Shown: positions 1 through 10,313, counted from the first letter of the stretch. The stretch is DNA of 64,000 nt from Notamacropus eugenii (GCF_028372415.1 NC_092873.1:355908128-355972127), one strand, 5' to 3'. The notes: generated from the sequence alone by a model not told the origin. Numbers and translations are program-made.

Positions 1-1940
1 ATGAGAGGGATTTTTTAACAATAGAAAAAAAATTCTGAACTTAACACCACATACAAGGGACATTTCCTTATGCTTAAGAGAACCAAAAAAAAAAAAAAAA
101 AGAGGATTGTATATGAAATCACGAATCTCCATTACAAACACCTTGTTTTTCTTTAAAAAAAAAATATATATATATAAATATTTTTATGTGGTATTAGTCA
201 ATAAGAGCCCCATTCTTACAACATGTGCTTTTTATGATCTGTATGATATTGGCTTATGCAGAGGTTTGATGAGCCTGCTTCTGGATGTGAAAGGCAGAGG
301 GGTCCTTACGCCTCTGTTTTAGAGTGTGCACTGGTGTTCTCTGTTTCCTTTGGACTCACCGCATGGCCATGGAAAGCTTTTTAATTGGCTGCCTCAGGAC
401 TGACTGTGTATAAAAAAGACACAAATAGATGAACTCTTTTTCTCCCAGGAGCCTTTTGCATGAAGGGTAACAAATGTTGTGGACCTTGAGGTGGAGGCCT
501 CAGTAGCAGTGGCAGGCGCTGCTACAGCTGCTTTAGCTCCCTATCCTGGCTGTCATGAGGCCATAAACACATGACTCCTATGTTTTTTCTCTTCCTGTTG
601 TCTGTTCTCTCCTGATCGTAGGTGAATGAATATCAGAAAGAGAATGGATCAAAGATGACCTTGTAAATTTTAAAAGCAGAGGACTGACCCAGCAGCCAAA
701 TCACCTTGTCCTACAAGCAAGGGAGTGCCTCAGCTCTTGGCTATGCCACTCTCAGAAATTTACTTGGTGGAGGGAATGGGGTTAAGAGTTTCATTCTGAG
801 TCTACTCTCCTCAGGGACCAAGGTATTAAAACAATGTACTTCCGGTCTGGGATGCTTTTGTACTGTGAGTCCTGTTATATTTTCTCAGTAAATATCTCTT
901 TGCAAAAGCTAATCAAAGTTAATTGGTTAATTGATATTGGGAAGAAATCAATTAGTCTGTTGATTATATGATGCTGGAGTGATATTACCTGGGGAGAACA
1001 CGCTAGGCAGGAATTATGAACAATTGTGTTAGAAAAGAATGTCTAACCCTTCAGGGTTAACCCTAGGGCTCTAAGGAGAGGGTGGGAGTCTTACTCTAAC
1101 AACCTACTAGATGAAGTGTGTGTTGGGAGAGGGAGCCCAGAGTTTGTATGTGCTACATATATAATAAGTTTTATATGTAGTCTTTAAAATGACCCTGTTT
1201 ATCTTTAATTCTTTCTGGCCTTCTTTCTCTGTATTTTATTTTGTTATTCAGAAATATAATCATTTCAAAATCCAAATTGTGAACTGAGGAAAACCCATGC
1301 CATGGGGGGTGGGGAGCTGGAATTTTTGCTTTTTTTTCCTTTTGCCAGAGGCAGCTTCCTCAAAGAGAAACCTTGCCCAAGGAGGAGGAAGCAACTTTAT
1401 ACTTGCGCAGTTGTTTGGATTTAGAGAGAGACTTGATCAGCTTTCATCACATTTAGTTGGTTGGTTGTCATCGTGTTAGCAGTTAGAGAGCTCATAGTTA
1501 TTCACTCAACTCTTGGTATTTAAAATTGTGCTACACTACATTAACCTTAATAGGAGAAGTTAAATCAGCCTAAACTGATTTAGATGTGTGTCTGCAAACT
1601 GCTACATGTCTATACTATATATCTTGGGATTTCCCCACTCTGAATTAAAGTAGCTTTTTGGACATTAAACAGTCACGGAAAAGTATGTTACACGAGTGAT
1701 CCGCTACGCAAGAGGAGAGCTGGAAAAAAGCGTAGTTGGGTTTAGAGTCGACTACCCCAGTTGATAAGTTTTAGCCCACTGATCCCCATTTTCTCAGTGC
1801 TACTGATTTATTCTCTTATTATTTCTCATTCCAAACTCAAATGCAATCAAAGAATATGTTCTGATATTTTCTCATCAATTACCAAATGGAAACATCTCTC
1901 ATTAATCAATTAGTTCCTAGCTTCCGCTTTAGTTTTTTTT
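1..1940. other. Left-edge non-coding sequence, no gene recognised
   Basis: AT-rich sequence with several A-runs and short chance reading frames. The only gene-like trace is a pyrimidine tract ending in TAG at about 621, followed by 45 nt of open frame to a TAA at 664-666. It is treated under findings as a weak terminal-exon candidate. No known domain, RNA gene or CpG island was seen. Confidence 0.4.
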
Positions 1941-1944
1941 ACAT

Positions 1945-2201
1945 ATTGTTGTTGAATTGTTTCAGTTGCATCCAATTCTTTGTCACCCTGTTTTGGGATC
2001 TTCTTGACAAAGGTATTGGAGTGCTTTGCCATTTCCTTCTCTAGCTCATTTGATAGATGAGGAGATGGAGGCAAACAGGGTGAAGTGACTTTCCCAGAGT
2101 CACACAGCTAATAAGTATCTGAGGATGGATTTGAACTCATGAAGATGAGTCTTTCTGATTCCAAGCCCACTGCTCTATCCCCTGTGCCACCTAGCTGCCC
2201 C
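1945..2201 (-). repeat. CORE-SINE with RTE-like tail (family A), antisense
   Basis: Near full-length copy read in reverse. It starts at the left with the tail (TTGTTGTTGAATTGTTTCAG) and ends at the tRNA-like head (GTGCCACCTAGCTGCC). The middle holds the CORE text around GAGTCACACAGCTAATAAGT. The BovB-like tail shows it was mobilised by an RTE LINE, which is typical of marsupials (inference from family knowledge). Confidence 0.85.
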
Positions 2202-2599
2202 TTATTATATATTACTTATTAAATAAACCAGAAAAAGATCTTTTCCCATAAGCTTTCACTCTCCCTCTTCTCCCCCCTCCTTTTCCTCACTCATCCCTTA
2301 ATCTTATAGGTTTAAATAAACATGAAATTTACTGGCTATGCAATTTATTAATGATGTAATAAGCAATAAAATAAAGACATAGATTATTATTTACAATGTA
2401 GCAGCTGTAAGAGAGATCACAGCCACAGCCACCTCTAACCATCATCTGGAAACACAGACCTGTCATTTAGTTCTCTCAGGATGGCAGCTGAAGTGTTTTC
2501 TCAAGAACTTTCTTGTTTGTTGACTGATAATATTATTGTCACCTGGAAATTTCAAGGAGAGAGGGATAGTTTAGAAAAGAGATGTCAACCATGTACCTC

Positions 2600-3010
2600 T
2601 GTGGCCAGCAATTCTCCTTTGTGGTAGGACTAGATTGAAATGTAATTGGGAAATATCTAACAGAATAAATAAAAATACAATAGAACCTAGATAATGCTAA
2701 TATGTGGTTTTCTAAACCAATATGTGGCCCATTTGTTGTTGACCAGCTGTGTTTAAAGTGACCCCATATTCGGTTTTCTTGACAAAGATAATGGAGCAGT
2801 TTGCCATTTCCTTCTCTAGTTCATTTTGCAAGTGAAGAAACTGAGGCAAAAAGGGTAAAGTGACTTGTCCAGTGTCACGCTGGTAGAAAGTGTCTGAGGC
2901 TGGATTTGAACTCAAGTCTTTCTGACTCCAGGTCCGACCCTCTATCCAGTGTACCACATAGCTACCCATATATGGCCCATAGGGATCTTTAGGAATGGCA
3001 GTGCCCCTGT
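2600..3010. repeat. Interspersed repeat family D, split by a SINE
   Basis: Text around ATGTGGTTTTCTAAA and TGGCCC is shared with copies at 6620-6820 and 32480-32668. This copy is cut in two by the SINE at 2731-2967: the left half stops at ATATGTGGCCCAT and the right half resumes at ATATATGGCCCAT, which is the target duplication. The class is unknown; an old DNA transposon is possible. Confidence 0.6.
2731..2967 (-). repeat. Family A CORE-SINE inserted in family D repeat
   Basis: Complete antisense SINE from the RTE-like tail to the tRNA-like head, flanked by a 13-bp duplication with one mismatch. It landed inside an older family D repeat, so it is the younger of the two. Confidence 0.85.
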
Positions 3011-3325
3011 TTTAATTTGAATTTAATACCACAGTCTCAGAGGGATGTCTATAGGAGAGAGGACTGATAGAAAAAAAGAGGGTCTTAGTTCAAAATGAGA
3101 TCTGGTATTATTTCTCTTCTGTTCCCTCCCTTTTCCAAATCTGGGGCTGTTTAAATAGCTTTATTTTTTCCTTTCTGTTTTCCTGGAAAAAAGGAAGGGA
3201 GGATGTGAGAGATGGGGACCAGATGTAGCAGAAACAGAGAGAGAGGGGGAGAGATACAGAGTCACAGAAGTTAGGCATTGGAAGGGATCTCAGCAGCCAA
3301 ATAATAGTCTATCCTATACTCTAAA

Positions 3326-3425
3326 GCAGAGGTCAGCACACTACCCCTTACAGGCCAAATTCTGCCCGTGACCTGTTTCTGTATAGCTGTGAATTAAGAA
3401 TAATTTTTCTTTTTTTAAATAAAAA
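3326..3425 (+). repeat. hAT-type DNA transposon remnant
   Basis: The opening GCAGAGGTCAGCACACTA followed by GGCCAAATTCTGCCCGTGAC resembles the terminal part of mammalian hAT elements, whose ends read CAGAGGT-GCAAACTA. Only about 100 bp is recognisable. Confidence 0.45.
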
Positions 3426-3504
3426 ATTGCACACATGATCCAGCTCCTATCTCCATCCCTTTGCGTTCCCTGGCCCCCCAGTCTGGAATGCTTTTCCTTC
3501 ACAT

Positions 3505-3685
3505 CTTCTATTTGATCCTAGAGGGAGGAACCTAAAGCAACTGGTAGAAATTGCAAAGAGGCACATTTAGGCTTGATGGCAAGAAAAGTTTCCTAAAAAT
3601 TCAAGCCGTCCCAAACTGGAGGGAGCCACCTGTAGGAGGCGGTGGTTCTCTAAGCAGAGGCTGGATGACATCTTGTTAGGGTGAG
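3505..3685 (+). mobile_element. CR1/L3 LINE 3' end fragment
   Basis: The stretch running through GCTTGATGGCAAGAAAAGTT, AACTGGAGGGAGCCACCTG and GCAGAGGCTGGATGACATCT reads like the conserved 3' end of L3/CR1 elements. It carries no coding part. Confidence 0.55.
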
Positions 3686-4577
3686 GGTCAGTTCACCCTA
3701 AAGTCAGCTAATCCCAGACCACGGCCACCAGTACAAAAGCATTCCGGGGAGTGGCTGTGTGTAAGAAGCTGCATGTAGGCCCATATAGCTCCAAGAATTC
3801 AGGTAGAATGAGTTGAGAAAAGTAACAGTTAAGAATATTAGAAAGGGAAGATATAAGGGAGTAAAGAGCTTTGAATGCCAGAGGAGTCTATATTTGATGC
3901 TAGGTAAAAGGGAACCATTGAGGTTTATTGAGTAGGGGAGTGAAATCTAGGGAATGAGAGAGGAGCGAGGTGTTAGCACCTGAAGAGAGTGCAAATAGAA
4001 TGAGAACAAAGAAATGGATATTGGATTAAGGCATTACAAATTGTTGGTAACCTTGGAAAGGACAGTTTCAGTCTGATTGGAGTGAACAGAAGCCAGATTA
4101 GAAGGGTGTGAGAAGTGAGTGGAGGGACCCTAAGTCACCAGGATCATGTTGGGTAGTCAATGGCCCCGATGGGATGGACCCTGATGGTACCATCAGCAGT
4201 AATTTGTGGATTGTGGATATCTTTCATGATATGATATGAACTGTTTCAGAATCTCTCCTTTGTGGTATATGTGGTTTGGAGAAGCCACTTGCCACCCAGA
4301 AATATACAGCGCTTCCTTATACCAAGGGTTCTAATGTTATTGCCCAAGGCCATGCTGGAACCAGGGATGATGGATAACCTTTGCCATTTCCATTTTCCAA
4401 CAGATTGAACTGGACTCAGAGGTCCATGAAGACTCCAAAATAGAAGTGACAGCACTGGACCTGCTTTAGAGGAACAAATAGATGTTTAGGCAGAGGTTCA
4501 GAAGTTGCAAATGGAAGCTTCCCACATCATTTTAGGTACCCCACACCATATCTTTAACCAGTAATCCTATCTCTTAA
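3686..4577. other. Intergenic sequence, no gene seen
   Basis: About 3800-4150 is purine-rich and resembles, in wording but not exactly, the stretch at 50470-51290, so it is probably an old LINE fragment. No splice-bounded open frame, RNA gene or CpG island was found. Confidence 0.4.
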
Positions 4578-4700
4578 ATAGAGGCAAACAGGGTTAAATG
4601 ACTTGCCTAGGGTCACACAGCTAGTGAGTGTCTAAGGCTGGATTTGAATTCAGGTATTCCTGACTCCAGGCCTGGTGCTCTATCCACTGTGCCACCTTGA
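4578..4700 (-). repeat. SINE fragment (tRNA-like head and CORE), antisense
   Basis: GAGGCAAACAGGGTTAAATG through TATCCACTGTGCCACCT matches the head and CORE of the family A copies elsewhere in the window. The RTE-like tail is missing. Confidence 0.75.
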
Positions 4701-4899
4701 ATGAGATGTACGTTCAAGGAGGACCAACACCTCTGGCATGAGGGGCTTATTGAGCTCTTTAAAGGGCTGTTCATGCACCTTTGATGTCCACCTGTCACTT
4801 CACTCTCATTTGTGGATCCAAGAAGCACAGCAGCCACACCGCAGTAAACCATCTTGGCAGACAGGTTAAACTAATCTTAGGGTAACTGATGGGTCACAA

Positions 4900-5221
4900 A
4901 CACTTTGGTGAATTAGCAGAGTGTCTATCCCAAGCATATGAAGATTTCCCTTGGTGGAATGCATGGATGAGAACAATTTGTTCCAATGGCCTTGAAGCAG
5001 GCACTTAGAGTTTGGTCAGACATTGAAGACGCCAAGGCCATCCACTGCAATCTGGGCCATTGCTGGTCATCCTGATTTCTGTCTTGCCACTGGACTTTGA
5101 TGACTCTGTAAGAGTGAGGTTGGTGAGTTCGTGCAACTCTGTCTCATTAAATCCAATTTACACAGGAGTCAAGACATAACCCTGTGATGTCATTTTTCTT
5201 TGAAAACAAAGGATAAACAAT
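4900..5221 (+). repeat. SINE family B (5020-5219) and adjoining repeat sequence
   Basis: The part from GAAGACGCCAAGGCCATCCA to the tail GAAAACAAAGGATAAACAA is the reverse complement of text repeated at 31365-31640, 41777-42015 and 52640-52765, so it is an interspersed family. It abuts the 5' break of the EIF4A1 pseudogene. Confidence 0.65.
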
Positions 5222-5880
5222 GACATCTCCTAAATGTATCAAGATGTTAGTCCTGGATGAAGCTGATGAAATGTTAAACCATAGTTTTAGGACCAGACTT
5301 ATGAAATACTCCAGAAACTCAGTGGGCGATACTCACGTGGTTCTCCTCTTGGTCACCATGTCCTCAGATGGCCTGGAAGTGACCCCGAATTTTATGGGGA
5401 ATGCTATCAGGAGTCCAGTCAAGAAGGAGGAGCTGACATTGAAAGGATCTTGTCAGTTTTATGTAAATGTGGATGAAATGCTATTATCCAAGCTATTTTC
5501 TTTCTCGATCAGTAGACTGGCTGACCAAGAGATTTCATGTCCATTTTACTGGCTATACAATGTGTAGAGACATTGACTGAAAGGAATATGATGTAATCAT
5601 GGGAGAAGTTCCAGTTGGATGCTTATTACCATTGACCTACTGTTTAGAGGCACTGATGTGTGATCAGTATCTTTGGTTATTAATTAATGTCTTTCCATCA
5701 ACTGGGAGAATTATATTCACAGAATTGGCCATGGGGGTGCTTTGGTTTTTAAGAGTGTGACTGTCAATATGGTGACAGAAGAGTCAATATGGTGACAGAA
5801 GAGTACATGAAGACCCTTCAAAATAATGAGACCTTCTATAATGCCTCCATTGAAATGATGTGGCTGATTTCATCTCAGGA
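5222..5880 (+). pseudogene. EIF4A1P: Processed EIF4A1 pseudogene, 5'-truncated and frameshifted
   Basis: EIF4A1 is the DEAD-box RNA helicase of the translation-initiation complex eIF4F. This copy starts within the helicase core at SPKCIKMLVLDEADEML, which keeps the DEAD box. It continues without introns through VTMSSDGLEV, VKKEELTL and QFYVNV, then VDWLT and DVIM, and finally the INMVTEE and ETFYN regions near the C-terminus. Compared with the known protein there is a single-base loss after the DEAD box that is compensated within about 35 bases, a deletion of roughly 20 codons after QFYVNV, further frameshifts, in-frame stops and a 20-bp tandem duplication at 5764-5803. The terminal NASIE fits EIF4A1 (NTSIEE) better than EIF4A2 (NTTVEE). 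It is a dead retrocopy. Confidence 0.88.
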
Positions 5881-5918
5881 GCTTCCTCACCTGATTTTAC
5901 CCAGAGCTCTGTCCTCCT

Positions 5919-6131
5919 TGGGAAGCTAGGTGATACAGTAAATGGACCTGGAATTGGAAAGACTCATCTTAATGAATTCAAATCTAGCCTCTGATACTTA
6001 CTAACTGTGTGACCCTGGGCAAGTCACTTAATCATCATCTGTAAAATGAGCTGGAGAAGGAAATGACAAACCACTCCAGTATCTTTGCCAAGAAAACCCT
6101 GAATTAGGTCTTGAAAAGTTGCTGAACAACA
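5919..6131 (+). repeat. Family A CORE-SINE, sense
   Basis: It reads in the sense direction from AAGCTAGGTGATACAGTAAA through TGTGTGACCCTGGGCAAGTC to CCACTCCAGTATCTTTGCCA and a tail ending TGAACAACAA. It lies just downstream of the EIF4A1 pseudogene. Confidence 0.85.
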
Positions 6132-6339
6132 ACCACCTGCTCCCTGGGGTGGTGGAAGAAGGAGGGGAACTGGAAGGAGAGGAGGACAAAAATGGATGGG
6201 CCCCTTTGTCATCTCCCCCCATTTGTTTTACTTTGAATAAATATCACTTTTTTGGGAAAAAATGTAAGTGGTGAGGAATTGGAATCAAGGAGTATAGACA
6301 ATTTTGCTTTTCTAAAAGAAAGAAAAGGATTGTTTGAAG

Positions 6340-6582
6340 GACTTAATGCCTTCCATGCAGAAGGCAGGTGCTTTACAAATATTGTCTTTATTTTATCTTC
6401 ACAACAATCCTGGGTGACAGGTGCTATTATTTTCCCCTTTTACAGATGAGGAAACTGAGACAAACAAGGATAAGTGAATTGGCCAGGGTCTCACAGCTAG
6501 TAAATCTGAGGTCATAGTTTGAACTCAGGTCTTCCTGACTCCAGGTGGTGCTCTATCCACTGAGCCACCTGGCTGCCTCACA
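6340..6582 (-). repeat. MIR-like SINE, antisense
   Basis: TTTTACAGATGAGGAAACTG and TATCCACTGAGCCACCTGGC mark an antisense MIR/CORE-SINE whose other end carries CACAACAATCCTGGGTGACA in place of the RTE tail. Confidence 0.75.
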
Positions 6583-6619
6583 GATTTAGAGCTAGAAGGA
6601 AATTTAGAGACTGTGTATT

Positions 6620-6820
6620 TTAAAATGCTGATCACAGGTCACATTCAGGTATTTCTGAAGCCATATTAAAATATAATTCTGAAATATTTAACAAAACCAA
6701 AAATGCAATAAAAATAGTTCATATTAATATGTGGTTTTCTAAATCCATACGTGCCTGCAGATATCCTCATGTACACTTTAGTGGCCCCATTTCTATTTCA
6801 GTTTGACGCCACTGATCTAG
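6620..6820. repeat. Repeat family D, second copy
   Basis: It shares AATATGTGGTTTTCTAAA, TTTAGTGGCCCC and GACGCCACTGAT with the copies at 2600-3010 and 32480-32668. Confidence 0.6.
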
Positions 6821-7024
6821 TGCAATTGCCCCAGAAGCGTGACCAGAGATGTGAAGTTACCTGACTATAGCAGAACTTGGCCTTGGGGTACATCTTTTGG
6901 GTCAAAATTCAATGTTTTTTATGCTTCACCATCACTACTTTATGAAGTATGTACTTGGCAGAATGCCAACCTGAATTCCCCGAACTGAACTCCTGAAGAT
7001 TTCAGAAGAACGTTGCGCAATCTC

Positions 7025-7135
7025 TTTTGTCATTTCCCCTCTCTGGGCCTCATCTTCTGCATCTGTTGAATGAGGCGGGGGAGTGGACTAGATGACCTCT
7101 GAGGTCTTTTTCAGTTCTAAGTCTATGATCCTCTG
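7025..7135 (+). repeat. MIR-type SINE 3' part
   Basis: GGACTAGATGACCTCTGAGG followed by TTCAGTTCTAAGTCTATGAT is a common 3' end of old mammalian SINEs. Similar ends occur at 24210-24275, 25615-25680 and 33815-33880. Confidence 0.55.
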
Positions 7136-7189
7136 CTTCTTTCCAATTTTCAGTCCTAAGTGTTTGTCTTGGACTGAAACATAACGTCT

Positions 7190-7400
7190 GTCTAATTAGT
7201 GCTTGTGTGTTATGGACCTCTTGGGCAGTCTGGTGAAGCCTGTGGACCCCTTCTCAGAACAATGTTTTTAAATTCACATCAAAAAATACATAGGAATACA
7301 AAGGAAAGCGATTATCTTGAAATACAGTTATCAAAATATAAAAGAAAACAAGTCACAGATTCCAAGTTAAAAACCCTAAGACAGAACCCACGTCCAAGGA
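7190..7400 (+). repeat. Interspersed repeat family E
   Basis: GGCAGTCTGGTGAAGCCTGT followed by TTCTCAGAACAATGTTTT recurs with few changes at 59240-59345. A 91-codon open frame across it is accidental. The class was not determined. Confidence 0.6.
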
Positions 7401-7404
7401 TAAG

Positions 7405-7475
7405 CCTTCAGGAAGAAAACGAACATTTATTAAGTGCCTACTGGGTGCCAAACATTGGAGGCAGATGCTATTAGT
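7405..7475 (+). repeat. LINE 3' end fragment
   Basis: GAACATTTATTAAGTGCCTACTGGGTGCCA is a short piece of an old LINE 3' end that recurs, more diverged, at 8645-8900, 10400-10520, 18005-18100, 60145-60175 and 62360-62530. Confidence 0.5.
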
Positions 7476-7479
7476 TCAG

Positions 7480-7645
7480 TATATTATCATTATTTTTTAT
7501 ATTTTGCCATTTTACAATTGAGGAAAATGAGGTAGCTAGATGTTAAATGACTTGCTCAGGATTACATAGCTAGGAAGTGTCTGAGACTGGATTTGAATTC
7601 AGATCTTTCTGACACTGGACCTAGCTCTCTATCGTAGCTGCCCTT
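7480..7645 (-). repeat. CORE-SINE fragment, antisense
   Basis: CATTTTACAATTGAGGAAAA, TTACATAGCTAGGAAGTGTC and ATTTGAATTCAGATCTTTCT identify the CORE and head of a diverged copy. Confidence 0.7.
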
Positions 7646-7824
7646 GGAGAAAGGAACATATTTTGTTCTTCAATTTGAGAGCTGGGCTGAGTGTAGTTAA
7701 TAGAGTGCAGAAATGTTGAATAACATCATTCCATGTCAGAACTGAAAGGGACTTTTAGCATTTTACAACTGGTGAAACTCAGGCCCAGAGAGGTGAGAGT
7801 TTTGGAGAAGAACTTTAGGCAAAA

Positions 7825-8080
7825 AGTTGTTGTCCAGTCGTGTGCAACTCTTTGTGACCCCATTTGAGGTTTTTTTTTTGACAAAGATACTGGAGTGGTT
7901 GGCCATTTCCTCTTCCAGCTCATTTTACAGATGAGGAAACTGAGGCAACCAAGGTTAAGTAAGTGACTTGCCCAGGGTCATACAACTAGTATGTGACGCC
8001 AGATTTGAACTGATCTCCTGAAGATAAGTCCTCCTGACTGCAGGCCCGATGCTCTATTTGCTGTACCATCTAGATGCCCT
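7825..8080 (-). repeat. Family A CORE-SINE, antisense
   Basis: Full-length copy from the tail (GTTGTTGTCCAGTCGTGTGC, GACAAAGATACTGGAGTGGT) to the head (CTGTACCATCTAGATGCCC). Confidence 0.85.
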
Positions 8081-8335
8081 AACAGGCAACTGCCCACATC
8101 AGAGGAAGTGCTGTGCTCTGTGAACAAAGCAGAATTGCTGTAGCCCCAAAAAAACATGAAATATGCAAATTTAGAGCCTTCTCCATTCCAAATGTTCTTA
8201 TGGACTATTTGTGTCCGACTTGTGGTAGAGCCTCCTGAGCTTGTGTTGATCTGATCAGCCACAGTACCTTTGACCCCAACATAATGATGTTATCTTGGTC
8301 CTCTTCTGAGAATGAAAGACAATAACCAACTGTAC
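8081..8335 (+). repeat. SINE family C, sense
   Basis: CCCACATCAGAGGAAGTGCT and GAACAAAGCAGAATTG are the reverse complement of text in the element at 48706-49015. The 3' part, TTGGTCCTCTTCTGAGAATG, matches the tail seen there (CATTTTGGTCCTCTTCGAAA in reverse). An interspersed element of about 300 bp. Confidence 0.65.
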
Positions 8336-8644
8336 CCAGATAAATCTGTGATTCTGTCACCATGAGTACTTCCCCATTGGTGTAAATTGCAGCCCATCCA
8401 CTTCTCTATCTTGTGTGACTCTTATCCATGTTCTCTAGAAAATTTTCTTCAGGGGAGCAACCTAGCATCCTGGAGTGGGAATGGGGGGCTTTTCTCTAAA
8501 TCCCTTGACATTGACTAGCAAACAATGACCCACCAAGGCCCTTCTCCATTAACTATCAGTTGTATCTCCCTTTCAGGTCATACCTTTCTCTGATGTTATG
8601 ACAACTCCTCCTACTTGCAGAAGTTTGAGACAATCATTTAAATA

Positions 8645-8900
8645 AACATTTAATAAACTCTTCTACTCTATGTTAGGCATTGCCCTAGACCAGCCACACA
8701 CCAGGCCCTCTAGGTCCTCAAGTGAAGCCCTTTGATGGAATCCAAACTTTTGTTTGTGAAATTTGGATTCCATCAAAGGGGCGCCCTTGAGGACCCAGAG
8801 GTCTATAGTGGTCTCGAGGCCATAGGTTCCCCACCCCTGCCCTAGGGTTACAAAGGCAAATATAAAACAACCAGCCTTTTATATGTGGTGGTTAGAAGCT
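8645..8900 (+). repeat. LINE 3' fragment carrying a MITE
   Basis: AAACATTTAATAAACTCTTC and GTTACAAAGGCAAATATAAA are two halves of an old LINE 3' end, separated by the palindromic element at 8689-8837. Confidence 0.55.
8689..8837. mobile_element. Hairpin hAT-type MITE, copy 1
   Basis: A palindromic short element. The text around CCCTTTGATGGAATCCAAA is followed by its near reverse complement, and the right end is GTTCCCCACCCC, typical of hAT termini. The 8-bp TGCCCTAG on both sides (8681-8688 and 8838-8845) is a target-site duplication of hAT length. It has no coding capacity. A second copy is at 14375-14518. Confidence 0.75.
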
Positions 8901-9299
8901 AGGAAGAAGAACCCTAGGAAAGAAGGGAGTCAGGTTGTCCTGGCAGTTGAGCCCCACCCACCCCTCACTCCTTCGCATGATGTTCCCCTCCTTCCTTAAT
9001 AGCTCCACACTTCAGTTGGGCAGAGGCTCTGTCCTAGCTACTGTCTGGGTCCACAGTGACACTTCTCAGCTGATCCCACCTTAAAAAGACCTACAGGATT
9101 TCTAGCAGAGAGCGAGAATGGTAACTTGCAGATGCCTGGTGCTGTTTCCTCTCTAGTTACTCAACTGACTTTTAAGGAATCTATTTTATAAGGAAGTTAT
9201 AGAAGGAAGGACTGGTTCTCTCAAGAGAAAGAAGGAAGTGGTTTTCCCCTAGTTCTACTTTTCTTGACGAGTGGTTGGCATGGGAGGAGGAAGGCAGCT

Positions 9300-9480
9300 G
9301 GAAGGCACAGTGGAGAGAATGCTGGAGATCCTGAGCCAATCCTTTAATCTCAACTTCAGTTTCCCCATTTGTAAAAATGGGGATGGCATCTACCTCACAG
9401 GACTAAGCAAGGTTATATATGTAAAGTGCTTTGTAAATAAACTTTAAAATATTACCTAAGTGCTAGTTGTTATCAGTAAT
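9300..9480 (+). repeat. MIR-like SINE, sense
   Basis: GTTTCCCCATTTGTAAAAATGG, then GGCATCTACCTCACAGGACT and a 3' part TATGTAAAGTGCTTTGTAAA, characteristic of MIR SINEs. Confidence 0.7.
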
Positions 9481-9489
9481 GATTATTTT

Positions 9490-9740
9490 TAAGACAGCTA
9501 GGGATAGAGCACTGGGCATTGAGTCAGGGACACCAGATTTCAAATACAACCTCAGACACTCACTGGCTTTGTGACTCTGGAAAAATCACTTCCCCTGTCT
9601 ACCTCAGTTTCCTCATCTGTAAAATGGGCATAATAACAGCCCCTTCCCCAGAGAGTTGTTGTGAAGATGAAATGATATATTTGTAAGGTGCTTAGCACCT
9701 GTCAGCGTAGCATGAAGTGCTGTATTAAGTGTTATCTCCT
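9490..9740 (+). repeat. MIR-like SINE, sense
   Basis: The head GATAGAGCACTGGGCATTGA, the CORE GTCTACCTCAGTTTCCTCAT and a MIR-type 3' end GGTGCTTAGCACCTGTC lie next to the pseudogene-like segment at 9741-10313. Confidence 0.75.
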
Positions 9741-10313
9741 TCTCTTCCCCCTGCCCCTTCTCATTAAGAAGAGATTCTGTGCTTGCCACAATCCTGTGGA
9801 AACTTCGAGGGAAGACAAATTCCCAGGTGCCCTTCTTACAAATTATCCTGTTCTTTGACTTGTCCTTGATAGTACTTGGGGGCTGCTCTTCCAAGGAGGA
9901 GAGCTCAGTGACCCGATTACTGACAGCATCAGTTAAAGCTTCTGGAGGACTGTGATCTGGAGGGATCTCGACTCGAAGGACGTTTGTGTTCTGTGGATGT
10001 GGGAGCTTTCCATACTGCTCACAACCATCGCCCAAGGGGCCTTGGGATCTGTGGTTTGGGGACCTTTCTTAGTAGCAGGTATTGATACCTTAATGTCCTT
10101 GTTAATAGTCACCTGAAACTTAACCAGCGGCACTGGGCTCCTCACCCTGCTCCCCGCTCTGGTCTCCCTTTTTTTCTTGCCCTCAAAGTCCTCCAAGGCT
10201 GGAGGTGCACTCCACACAACTGTCTCAAAGTTGAGCACCCCGAGGCCCCATATAGGCCCCTGCAGCAGCAACGGCCAAGTCCTGGTTCTGGTGTGGTTCT
10301 GAGATTCACTCAT
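9741..10313 (-). pseudogene. Unidentified pseudogene-like segment in two overlapping frames
   Basis: I do not recognise this protein. On the minus strand one frame is open from an ATG at 10313 to about 9933 and contains VLNFETVVWSAPPALEDFEG. A second frame is open from about 10035 down to the SINE border and contains EIPPDHSPPEALTDAVSNRV and TWEFVFPRSF. Composition is protein-like (proline, serine and charged residues, no low-complexity run) and the two frames could join with one shift near 9990-10035. There are no introns. I infer a frameshifted retrocopy or a fossil exon. Chance open frames in moderately GC-rich DNA are the alternative. Confidence 0.35.

Noticed and set aside
1945-2201. tRNA gene suggested by A-box/B-box-like text in SINE heads
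   Set aside because: The tRNA-like heads are parts of CORE-SINEs repeated over 20 times in the window and do not form a clover-leaf with an anticodon arm by eye.
7199-7474. 91-codon plus-strand frame
   Set aside because: It crosses two interspersed repeats (family E and a LINE 3' end) that occur elsewhere in the window.
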